Assembly: GCA_021204025.1 (NCBI GenBank) | Contig: JAJQAC010000083.1 | Coordinates: forward strand, 1 to 32,191 | Length of the DNA stretch: 32,191 nt | Source: Clostridiales bacterium | GTDB taxonomy: Bacteria > Bacillota > Clostridia > Lachnospirales > Lachnospiraceae | Reading direction: 5' to 3' | In this document: positions 8,189 to 15,090 of the stretch, one piece after another | Layout: every line of letters begins with the position of its first letter | Numbering within the stretch: position 1 is the stretch's first letter | Notes under the pieces: generated by a model | What the model was told of the DNA's origin: nothing | The model's database searches: none | What the model saw: only the letters and a program-made list of their open reading frames with translations | Program-made: the position numbers and the translations under genes

Positions 8189-9634
8189 ATGAAGAGTATG
8201 ATGAAACGAATCGGGATTCGATTATTGATGGTGACGGCGCTTTTACTTGCATTGTCTTTCCAGAGCTTTGCGGCTTCCGGAAGAATCGCTTTCTCGGATC
8301 CGTCCGCGCAGGTAGGAGAAGAAGTCAGTGTTACCGTAAAATTCAGTACGACTGGGGGAGAATCCCTGGGAAATACGGATATTATGCTGTCTTATGATCC
8401 GGAGATCCTGGAGTATATTAACGAAACGGAGAACGCAAGCGGCGGTGCCGGCGCGATCCGCGTCTGGAGCGCTCCGACAGGCAGTTCGGAAGCAACAACG
8501 ATCCTGCGTTTTCAGGCGTTAAAAGCCGGTACAGCGACGATCTCCGTGTCCTCCTGGGAGGCTTATGACAATAACGGCCAGTCTCTGGATGAGGTGAGAG
8601 AGGGGTCTTCAACGGTTACAGTCAGTGCGCTGGCGACGTCTTCTACGGATGCAACTCTTGCTTCTATGACAGTTTCGCCGGGCAGCCTGACCCCATCCTT
8701 TACCCCGTTAACGGATAGCTATGCGGTGACCGTTGGTCTGGATACGACTCAGCTTACTGTGAGCGCTGTTGCGAACAATGATAAGGCGACGGTTGCCCTG
8801 GAAGGCGGAGATGATCTGCAGGAAGGAGAAAATACTGTGATCTGCCGCGTCACCGCTGAGGATGGTACAACGGTAAAAGAATACACAATTACGGTAACGC
8901 GTGTAGAAGGCGGGGAAACCGCCGCCTCGGAGGCAGGTGAAACTGGTACAGAGGCGCCGGAAGTTCTGGCTGAACTCACTGTGACGGCGAGAAAGATCCA
9001 GATTATCGAACTGCCGGAAGGTGTGGAAGTACCGGCAGGATTCAGGGAAAGTTCGATCGCGATTGGTGATACCAAGGTTCCGGGCTGGACCTGGGCGGCG
9101 GATGAAACTCCGAGATATTGCGTATTTTACGGAATGAATGATAATGACGAACAGAACTTCTATCGATATGATCTGACTGAAAAGACCATTCAGCGTTACT
9201 TCGAGGAAGACAATGCGGGCGTCACCTCAGAAGAATACGAGACGCTGGCAGATAATTATAACAGCTTGGTGGGCGATTATCAGAAGGTGAAGATTCTGAT
9301 GTTTGTATTGATCGGTATCGCTGTCATTTTACTGGTGATGCTTTTGCTCAGCAGAAGAGGAACGGGACGCAGAGAAAATGAGCGTTATCAGAATTATGAT
9401 CGTGAAACAGCAAAAAATACGGACCGTGCAGCAGTTTCCCGCAGCGCCGGGGGAAGAAAACTCTCTAAGGAAGAACGATATATGAGAGGAGAGGAAGAAG
9501 AATACGAGGAAGAAGGTACAGATATGGATCAGGAGACTCCGGGAGACTCCGCGATTCCCGTGTCGGCCCAAATGGCAGCCACTGCGGAGGATGAGAAAGA
9601 CGGAGATGATGATTTTGAGTTCTTCGACCTGTAA
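8189..9634 (+). CDS. Membrane-anchored cohesin-domain protein with cadherin-like domain
   Basis: The 481-residue protein has an N-terminal signal peptide (ending near FAASG). A cohesin-like beta domain follows (about 30-150; SDPSAQVGEEVSVTVKF, IMLSYDPEILEY), then a cadherin-like beta-sandwich (about 155-245), a further extracellular region, one transmembrane helix (about 369-391), and a highly charged cytoplasmic tail of about 90 residues rich in Glu/Asp. Cohesin domains bind dockerins in cellulosomes, but cohesin-like folds also occur in unrelated surface proteins, and no dockerin is visible in the neighbouring hydrolase. The cadherin-like domain resembles the one in the upstream glucosaminidase, suggesting the two operate together at the cell surface. 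Function otherwise unknown. Confidence 0.75.
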   Translation: MKSMMKRIGIRLLMVTALLLALSFQSFAASGRIAFSDPSAQVGEEVSVTVKFSTTGGESLGNTDIMLSYDPEILEYINETENASGGAGAIRVWSAPTGSSEATTILRFQALKAGTATISVSSWEAYDNNGQSLDEVREGSSTVTVSALATSSTDATLASMTVSPGSLTPSFTPLTDSYAVTVGLDTTQLTVSAVANNDKATVALEGGDDLQEGENTVICRVTAEDGTTVKEYTITVTRVEGGETAASEAGETGTEAPEVLAELTVTARKIQIIELPEGVEVPAGFRESSIAIGDTKVPGWTWAADETPRYCVFYGMNDNDEQNFYRYDLTEKTIQRYFEEDNAGVTSEEYETLADNYNSLVGDYQKVKILMFVLIGIAVILLVMLLLSRRGTGRRENERYQNYDRETAKNTDRAAVSRSAGGRKLSKEERYMRGEEEEYEEEGTDMDQETPGDSAIPVSAQMAATAEDEKDGDDDFEFFDL

Positions 9635-9659
9635 CTGTCGGGCAGCATTCTGAAATGTC

Positions 9660-9691
9660 AAAAGCGGCGTATTGACAACGCCGCTTTTTTT
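9660..9691 (+). terminator. Strong intrinsic terminator, overlapping the next promoter
   Basis: AAAGCGGCG (9661-9669) pairs with CGCCGCTTT (9679-9687), and a run of seven T follows. The 9-nt loop contains TTGACA, the -35 box of the following gene. Confidence 0.9.
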
Positions 9692-9699
9692 GATATAAT
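9672..9699 (+). promoter_or_regulatory. Consensus promoter of the GntR-mcsAB-clpC region embedded in a terminator
   Basis: A perfect TTGACA (9672-9677) lies in the loop of the preceding terminator. The spacer is 16 bp and is made of the terminator's 3' arm and T tract. A perfect TATAAT lies at 9694-9699. The start codon of the GntR gene follows at 9750. This is the strongest promoter match in the window. Confidence 0.85.
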
Positions 9700-9749
9700 T
9701 AAACAGGTGTTATAGGTTCTGTAGAACAAAAAGAAAAAATGGTGAGATC

Positions 9750-10160
9750 ATGACATGGAGAATTGACTTTGAAAGCGACGAGGCGATTTATCTTCAGCTG
9801 CGTAATCAGATTATTATCGGGATTGCGTCCGACCGTATTCATGAAGGAGATTCCCTTCCTTCGGTACGGCAGCTGGCTGACAATATCGGGATTAATATGC
9901 ATACGGTAAATAAGGCATATTCCGTATTAAGACAGGAGGGCTTTATCAAACTGGACCGGCGCAGGGGCGCTGTGATTTCTCTTGATATTGAAAAAATATG
10001 CGCAATTCAGGAAATGCGCAAGGAGATGTATGTGATGCTGGCTCGCTGCATCTGTAAGCAGGTGAGTCGCGAGGAAGTACACGATCTGGTCGATGAAGTT
10101 TATGATTATTATATGACGATACAAGGGACAAAAGGTCATGAATCAGATGCCGGCATCTGA
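9750..10160 (+). CDS. GntR-family (YtrA-type) transcriptional regulator
   Basis: The 136-residue protein has the GntR winged helix at its N-terminus (about 8-75; EAIYLQLRNQIIIG, LPSVRQLADNIGINMHTVNKAY, RRGAVIS). Only a short helical C-terminus follows (about 80-128), which defines the YtrA subfamily of small dimerising regulators. YtrA regulators normally sit beside ABC transporter genes; none is here. The gene lies immediately upstream of mcsA-mcsB-clpC, the place usually taken by ctsR, and its own promoter could drive the whole group. The last eight codons run into a large palindrome (10135-10169), so the native C-terminus may have been altered by insertion of that element. The effector is unknown. 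Confidence 0.85.
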   Translation: MTWRIDFESDEAIYLQLRNQIIIGIASDRIHEGDSLPSVRQLADNIGINMHTVNKAYSVLRQEGFIKLDRRRGAVISLDIEKICAIQEMRKEMYVMLARCICKQVSREEVHDLVDEVYDYYMTIQGTKGHESDAGI

Positions 10161-10169
10161 ATTCATGAC
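10135..10169. repeat. Near-perfect palindrome across the GntR stop codon
   Basis: GTCATGAATCAGATGCC (10135-10151) pairs with 10152-10169, with a single bulged A and no loop (centre GCCGGC). It covers the last codons and the TGA of the GntR gene. It could extrude as a cruciform, act as an attenuator ahead of mcsA, or mark the edge of an inserted repeat element. Confidence 0.7.
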
Positions 10170-10252
10170 TTTGGGTCCCGGAAAACATGAGTAAGTAGCC
10201 CGATTAGGGCGGATTACGAATGTTTTCAGGATTTCGGGAGCACGAAGCGCGT

Positions 10253-10360
10253 ATAAGTGAGATAGAAAATCTTTGATTTTCGTAATCGAACTTATGCTTT
10301 GCAGAAATCCGTTGTATCGTGGCGACAAAATACTTTTTGTCGCCTACATTATTCAACGGA
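10253..10360. repeat. Cluster of hairpins in the mcsA leader
   Basis: Two further structures fill the 242-bp gap before mcsA. The first is an imperfect stem (ATAAGT 10253-10258 with ACTTAT 10290-10295) enclosing GAAAATC/GATTTTC (10265-10271/10275-10281). The second is a perfect 10-bp hairpin, GGCGACAAAA (10321-10330) with TTTTGTCGCC (10335-10344), nested inside TCCGTTG/CAACGGA (10308-10314/10354-10360). No open frame of interest and no CtsR-type tandem GGTCAAA operator were seen. Confidence 0.6.
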
Positions 10361-10402
10361 AAATGCACAGAATAAAGGATAGTAAGATTTTGGAGGACAG
10401 GT

Positions 10403-10972
10403 ATGCTTTGTGAGCGATGCAAAATCAGAGAAGCAAATATTCAGTATACTGAGGTGATTGGCGGAGTAAAGACGGAACATCACTTCTGCGCACAGTGCGC
10501 GAAAGAACTGGATTTTGGTCCATATTCCGCGATCTTTGACACAGACTTCCCTTTGGGTAAACTTTTATCAGGGCTCCTGGGAGTCATGGGATCCGATGAG
10601 CAGGAGGAGAAGGAGACGCCTCAGATCGTCTGTCCGACCTGCAAAACGAGTTATGAGGAATTTATCAAGGACAGTCGTTTCGGATGTCCGGACTGTTATG
10701 GAGTTTTTGACCTGCTGATTACAGAAAATATGAAACAGCTTCAGGGAAGTGATACTCATAAGGGTAAGCGTCCGCGGGGACTGCAGAAGATCAAACCGGT
10801 ACCGGTCGTCGTTTCTGCCAGGGGTGCCGAGACCGCATCCGGTACAGATGCAGAGCAGATTCAGAGTTTTGAACAGAAATTAAAAGAGGCACTGAGACTG
10901 GAAGACTATGAAACGGCTGCCCGATGCCGGGATGAGATCCGAAGACTGAGAGAAGGAAGTGCGGCAGAATGA
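10403..10972 (+). CDS. mcsA: McsA-like zinc-finger / UVR-domain activator of McsB
   Basis: The 189-residue protein has two paired zinc-binding Cys motifs (CERC 3-6 with CAQC 29-32; CPTC 77-80 with CPDC 95-98). It ends in a C-terminal UVR motif (about 155-185; QKLKEALRLEDYETAARCRDEIRRL). In Bacillus McsA binds and stimulates the protein-arginine kinase McsB, and the UVR motif contacts partners such as ClpC. GGAGG lies 8 bp before ATG 10403. The stop overlaps the mcsB start (ATGA, 10969-10972), indicating translational coupling. All eight cysteines are present, so this partner looks intact even though the McsB next door is divergent. Confidence 0.9.
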   Translation: MLCERCKIREANIQYTEVIGGVKTEHHFCAQCAKELDFGPYSAIFDTDFPLGKLLSGLLGVMGSDEQEEKETPQIVCPTCKTSYEEFIKDSRFGCPDCYGVFDLLITENMKQLQGSDTHKGKRPRGLQKIKPVPVVVSARGAETASGTDAEQIQSFEQKLKEALRLEDYETAARCRDEIRRLREGSAAE

Positions 10973-12003
10973 AATGGTACGAATATGTAGACTCGGATCG
11001 TCCCGGAGTGATTTCCAGCAGGGTGCGGCTGGTGAGAAACCTGGACCACTGTGTTTTTCCCGCTAAACTATCCGTAAAGGAAAATGAAGAGATGATACGC
11101 CGTCTGGAATATGGACTGCAGGATATTGGTTCTGTTGACGGCAGAAATTATCAGTTTTCGATGCTGCAGGATATGAGCGACCTGGAACGAAAGTCTCTGA
11201 GAGAACGCCATGTGTTTAATTCAACAATTGCATCCCGCAAGTCGCCGGTAGGACTGATTCTGAGCGACACCGAAGACTGCGGCATTATATTAGGAGGAAC
11301 GGATCATATCCGGATTCAGATTCTCTCATCGGGACTCTGCCTGGAGAAGTTATGGGAAGATTGTGATAAAATGGATGATTATATCGGGGAACGGTTTCCA
11401 TATGCATTTGATGAAAAATATGGATATCTGACGTCTTTCCCCACCAATGTAGGTACGGGCCTGCGTGCGTCTGTGACGATCCATCTGCCAAATCTGTCCA
11501 AGGGAAAGAAATTTAGCGGTCTGACCGCGGAGATGGGACGTTTTGGAGCAAAAGTCTGGGGGATTTACGGAGAGGGAAACGAAAATTATGGTTCTCTTTA
11601 TGAAGTGTCGAATCAGAAAACACTTGGTCTGACGGAAAAGGAAATACTGGATCTGGTCAACCGTCTTGCTCTGCAGCTGCTTTCACAGGAAAATCAGGTG
11701 CGGAAACTGGCGTTGGAAAAGCATCGGTTAGAATGTGAGGATGAAGCGTATAAATCTTACGGGGTGCTGAAGTATGCGCGCCGGCTTTCTTCAAAAGATG
11801 CGATGGTCTTTCTGTCACAGCTGATGCAGGGAATCCATGATCATATTCTTGTCATGGAGGAGCCGTGTCCGGTGTACCGCCTGATGCTGGGGATCCAGCC
11901 GGCAAATCTTCAGAAGGATTCCAGCCGTCCGCTCAGCAAAGAAGAACTGGACGTGGAGCGTGCGGCTTACATCCGTGCAGCACTTCCGGATCTGAAACAA
12001 TAA
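10969..12003 (+). CDS. mcsB: McsB-like guanidino-kinase-fold protein, catalytic residues substituted
   Basis: The 344-residue protein aligns along its whole length with protein-arginine kinase McsB: SSRVRLVRNL (16-25), TDHIRIQ (111-117), PTNVGTGLRAS (158-168), GIYGEG (198-203), SNQKTLG (214-220), SYGVLKYARR (263-272). In Bacillus, McsB phosphorylates arginines to mark proteins for ClpC-ClpP. Several residues conserved in Bacillus and Clostridium McsB (from memory) are changed. NEEDHIRIQ reads GGTDHIRIQ (109-117), removing both Glu. CPTN reads FPTN (Phe157). VRG reads VWG (Trp197). The RDxxRA phosphoarginine-sensing motif reads LDVERA (327-332). Glu205 and Arg166 remain. It may therefore be a weak kinase or a pseudokinase adaptor. 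It overlaps mcsA by 4 nt and lies 18 bp before clpC. Confidence 0.88.
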   Translation: MKWYEYVDSDRPGVISSRVRLVRNLDHCVFPAKLSVKENEEMIRRLEYGLQDIGSVDGRNYQFSMLQDMSDLERKSLRERHVFNSTIASRKSPVGLILSDTEDCGIILGGTDHIRIQILSSGLCLEKLWEDCDKMDDYIGERFPYAFDEKYGYLTSFPTNVGTGLRASVTIHLPNLSKGKKFSGLTAEMGRFGAKVWGIYGEGNENYGSLYEVSNQKTLGLTEKEILDLVNRLALQLLSQENQVRKLALEKHRLECEDEAYKSYGVLKYARRLSSKDAMVFLSQLMQGIHDHILVMEEPCPVYRLMLGIQPANLQKDSSRPLSKEELDVERAAYIRAALPDLKQ

Positions 12004-12021
12004 AAGGAGGATATCAGACCG

Positions 12022-14493
12022 ATGGTCGATCGATTTACCGAACAGGCCCGAGAGGCAATCCGGCTGGCAGTTGAGGCTGCCGGGGATCTGGGGCATAATT
12101 ATGTAGGGACAGAGCATCTCCTGCTGGGATTACTTCGTCAGGAGAGCGGCGTGGCCGCGCGAGTGCTGGATAATAATGGCGTTACAGCTGATCGGGTTCA
12201 GGATCTGGTGAGTCAGCTGATCTCGCCGAATCAGACAGTACGGACTGACGGCCCGACCACTTATACGCCAAGCGCTGCCCGTGTGCTCGACAACAGCTAT
12301 CGTGAAGCGGTGCGGTTCAAGGCACCGTTGATTGGTACGGAACATTTACTGATTTCGATGATCCGGGACAATGACTGCGTGGCGTCACGGTTATTAAATA
12401 CGCTGGGAATCAGCATTCAGAAGCTGTATGTGGAACTTCTGGCAGCCATGGGTGAGGATGCGCCGAAAAACAGAGAAGATTTTCAGCCGTTCCGCGGAGC
12501 AAAAAAAACATCGACGCCAACACTCGATAATTACAGCCGCGATCTGACTGCAATGGCGCGGGAGGATCGACTGGATCCGGTGATCGGGAGAGAATCCGAG
12601 ATCCAGCGTGTGATTCAGATTTTAAGCCGGAGAACCAAAAATAATCCCTGTCTGATTGGGGAGCCCGGAGTTGGTAAAACAGCAGTCGTTGAAGGTCTGG
12701 CTCAGCTGATTGCATCGGGTGAGGTGCCTGAGATCATCGCCGGCAAGCGTGTGATGACGCTGGATTTATCCGCGATGGTTGCCGGTTCCAAGTATCGCGG
12801 CGAATTTGAAGAAAGGATTAAGCGGGTCCTTGCGGAAGTAAAGGAGGACGGCGAGATTCTGCTTTTTATTGATGAGATCCATACGATTATCGGCGCCGGT
12901 GGAGCGGAGGGCGCGTTGGACGCGTCCAATATCCTGAAACCATCTCTGGCGCGCGGCGAGATCCAGTTGATCGGCGCTACGACGATTGACGAATATCGTA
13001 AGTATATTGAGAAAGATGCGGCGCTGGAACGCCGGTTTCAGTCCGTCATGGTGGAGGAACCGGGCGAAGAACATTCTATCAGCATTTTAAAGGGACTTCG
13101 TCCAAAATATGAGGCTCATCATAAGGTGACGATTACCGATGAGGCGTTAGTGGCTGCAGTTCGTCTGTCTGCCCGCTATATCAATGACCGCTTTTTGCCG
13201 GATAAGGCAATTGATCTGGTGGATGAGGCGGCTTCCAAGGTTCGTCTGACGACTTATGTCGAGCCATCGGAGATCCGGGAGCTGGAAGAAGAAATCGCTG
13301 ATCTGGAAAAGAACAAAGAGAACGCAATCCGTGAAGAAGAATATGAAAAGGCCGGTGAGATTAAGAAAGCTCAGCAGGAATGCCGCGAGAAGATTACTGA
13401 GATCCGCGAAAACTGGAAGAAGGAGAAAAATTCCCGCAAACTGGTTGTCGGTGAGAGTGAGATCGCGGATGTCGTGTCGGCGTGGACGCGGATACCGGTA
13501 CGAAAGCTGGAAGAAGAGGAGTCGGAACGTCTGAAACGTCTGGAACAGATTCTGCACGAGCGCGTGGTGGGGCAGGAGGAAGCAGTTACGGCTGTTTCCC
13601 GGGCGATCCGCAGGGGACGCGTCGGGCTCAAGGATCCGAAACGTCCGGTTGGTTCTTTCCTGTTCCTTGGTCCTACCGGTGTCGGTAAAACGGAACTCTG
13701 CAAAGCGCTTGCGGAGGCGATGTTCGGGACGGAAAGCGCATTGATCCGTGTTGATATGTCGGAATATATGGAGAAGCACAGCGTGTCCAAGATGATTGGT
13801 TCGCCGCCTGGTTATGTCGGTTATGAGGAAGGCGGGCAACTGAGTGAAAAGGTGCGCCGGAATCCATACTCGGTGATCCTTTTTGATGAAATTGAGAAAG
13901 CGCATCCGGATGTCTTTAATATCCTGCTGCAGGTGCTTGACGACGGCCATATCACGGACGCGCAGGGAAGAAAGATCGACTTTAAGAATACGATTCTCAT
14001 CATGACGTCCAATGCCGGAGCAGAAAATATTATTGCTCCGAAGCGGCTTGGATTTGCATCTAAGGATGATGAGAAAGAACGTTACCGCTTTATGAAGGAC
14101 CGTGTGATGGAGGAAACCAGACGGATCTTTAAACCGGAGTTTCTGAACCGGATCGACGAGGTTATGGTTTTCCATCCTCTGAATCAGGATCACATGAAGC
14201 AAATTGTTGAAATTATGCTGAACAGTATCATCAAGCGTACGATGCGTCAGATGAATATGAAGCTGGATGTGGAGGAAGCAGCGAAGGAATTCCTTGTGAC
14301 AAAGGGTTACGATGAGAAATATGGAGCAAGACCGCTCAGACGTGCGATCCAGAATTATCTGGAGGATGGTCTGGCGGAGGCGCTGCTTGACGGTAAAGTG
14401 CAGGCCGGCGATGAGGTCATGGTGACGCGGGCAGAAGATGGTCTGGCGTTCTCAAAACCCGAAAAAATGCCTGCGCTGGCAGAAACAAAATAA
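12022..14493 (+). CDS. clpC: ClpC-type Hsp100 AAA+ unfoldase
   Basis: The 823-residue protein has the full ClpC architecture. The N-domain with two Clp repeats occupies about 1-145 (FTEQAREAIRLA, GTEHLLLGLLRQ). AAA-1 has Walker A GEPGVGKT (213-220) and Walker B FIDE (282-285). The middle domain carries a UVR-like coiled coil (about 415-460). AAA-2 has Walker A GPTGVGKT (550-557), and a C-terminal domain follows. ClpC unfolds substrates and feeds them into ClpP; McsA/McsB normally act as adaptors and markers. AAGGAGG lies 11 bp before ATG 12022. It is the last gene of the mcsA-mcsB-clpC run. No clear terminator follows. Length and motifs look intact. Confidence 0.95.
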   Translation: MVDRFTEQAREAIRLAVEAAGDLGHNYVGTEHLLLGLLRQESGVAARVLDNNGVTADRVQDLVSQLISPNQTVRTDGPTTYTPSAARVLDNSYREAVRFKAPLIGTEHLLISMIRDNDCVASRLLNTLGISIQKLYVELLAAMGEDAPKNREDFQPFRGAKKTSTPTLDNYSRDLTAMAREDRLDPVIGRESEIQRVIQILSRRTKNNPCLIGEPGVGKTAVVEGLAQLIASGEVPEIIAGKRVMTLDLSAMVAGSKYRGEFEERIKRVLAEVKEDGEILLFIDEIHTIIGAGGAEGALDASNILKPSLARGEIQLIGATTIDEYRKYIEKDAALERRFQSVMVEEPGEEHSISILKGLRPKYEAHHKVTITDEALVAAVRLSARYINDRFLPDKAIDLVDEAASKVRLTTYVEPSEIRELEEEIADLEKNKENAIREEEYEKAGEIKKAQQECREKITEIRENWKKEKNSRKLVVGESEIADVVSAWTRIPVRKLEEEESERLKRLEQILHERVVGQEEAVTAVSRAIRRGRVGLKDPKRPVGSFLFLGPTGVGKTELCKALAEAMFGTESALIRVDMSEYMEKHSVSKMIGSPPGYVGYEEGGQLSEKVRRNPYSVILFDEIEKAHPDVFNILLQVLDDGHITDAQGRKIDFKNTILIMTSNAGAENIIAPKRLGFASKDDEKERYRFMKDRVMEETRRIFKPEFLNRIDEVMVFHPLNQDHMKQIVEIMLNSIIKRTMRQMNMKLDVEEAAKEFLVTKGYDEKYGARPLRRAIQNYLEDGLAEALLDGKVQAGDEVMVTRAEDGLAFSKPEKMPALAETK

Positions 14494-14507
14494 GCTCGAT
14501 AAATGTC

Positions 14508-14536
14508 TGGTCATTTGAGTCAGAATCGTGTATAAT
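14508..14536 (+). promoter_or_regulatory. Candidate promoter upstream of the hypothetical gene and radA
   Basis: A perfect TATAAT (14531-14536) is preceded at 17 bp by TGGTCA (14508-14513), a 4/6 match to the -35 consensus. It starts just after the clpC stop and would give a leader of about 115 nt before the next gene. Confidence 0.5.
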
Positions 14537-14571
14537 CAGGCTGCACAGCAATGATCAGGCAGACGATCGTT

Positions 14572-14604
14572 CCCTGAGAGGGAAGAATCTCTTTTCTCTC
14601 GGGG
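14572..14604 (+). other. Leader hairpin
   Basis: CCCTGAGAG (14572-14580) pairs with CTCTCGGGG (14596-14604), including one G-T pair, around a 15-nt loop in the predicted leader RNA. No T tract follows, so it is more likely an RNA-stability or regulatory structure than a terminator. It might weakly attenuate read-through from clpC. Confidence 0.45.
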
Positions 14605-14660
14605 AATAAGAGAAAGGTTTGCGTTTGCAGGCATGAATCCGATTACAGGAGGTTAATAAT

Positions 14661-15074
14661 ATGGCAGTAGTAGAGAGTTTGATCCGGTCTGAGATGGATG
14701 GGAGTCTGAGTTTTGGCAATTATAAGCTGGCTCAAAAATCCAAACTTCAGGATTTTGAACACAGAGGCGATTATTATAAGATTAAAACTTATGATGAGAT
14801 TACGAAGCTGGAGCGCAACGGGGCCTTTGTTTATGAGTCGGTTCCGGGTACCGCGGTTTCGGAATTTACGGTGACAAATAATGGGGTCGCTTTTGGTGTG
14901 GAGGGCGCGAAAGACGCGCAGATCACGTTGCAGCTGGATGACGATACGGAATACGAGGTTTATGTAGACGGGATCGGGATCGGTTCTATGAGAACCAATC
15001 GGAGCGGCAAGCTGATGGTCAGCGTAGAACTGTCCGAAGGCCGTGAATCCACAGTGAAGATTGTGAGACGTTAA
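14661..15074 (+). CDS. Conserved hypothetical protein upstream of radA
   Basis: I do not recognise a characterised family. The 137-residue protein is soluble, with no signal peptide or transmembrane helix. Its first half is charged and aromatic (residues about 14-60). The second half looks like a small beta domain with alternating hydrophobic residues and two glycine-rich turns (DGIGIGSMRTNRSGK near 107-121). Similar clostridial proteins have, from memory, sometimes carried an 'endosialidase' label, but nothing catalytic is visible here. AGGAGG lies 8 bp before the ATG. The stop is only 16 bp before radA, so the two are probably co-transcribed from the promoter at 14508. Confidence 0.8.
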   Translation: MAVVESLIRSEMDGSLSFGNYKLAQKSKLQDFEHRGDYYKIKTYDEITKLERNGAFVYESVPGTAVSEFTVTNNGVAFGVEGAKDAQITLQLDDDTEYEVYVDGIGIGSMRTNRSGKLMVSVELSEGRESTVKIVRR

Positions 15075-15090
15075 AAGGAACAGTACATAA

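Noticed and set aside
9640-9670. CtsR operator near ATGTCAAAAG
   Set aside because: Only one half-like match exists, without the tandem GGTCAAA partner, and it belongs to the terminator stem region.
13147-14202. 351-codon minus-strand open frame inside clpC
   Set aside because: It is antisense to conserved AAA+ coding sequence and its translation is composition-driven without domains.
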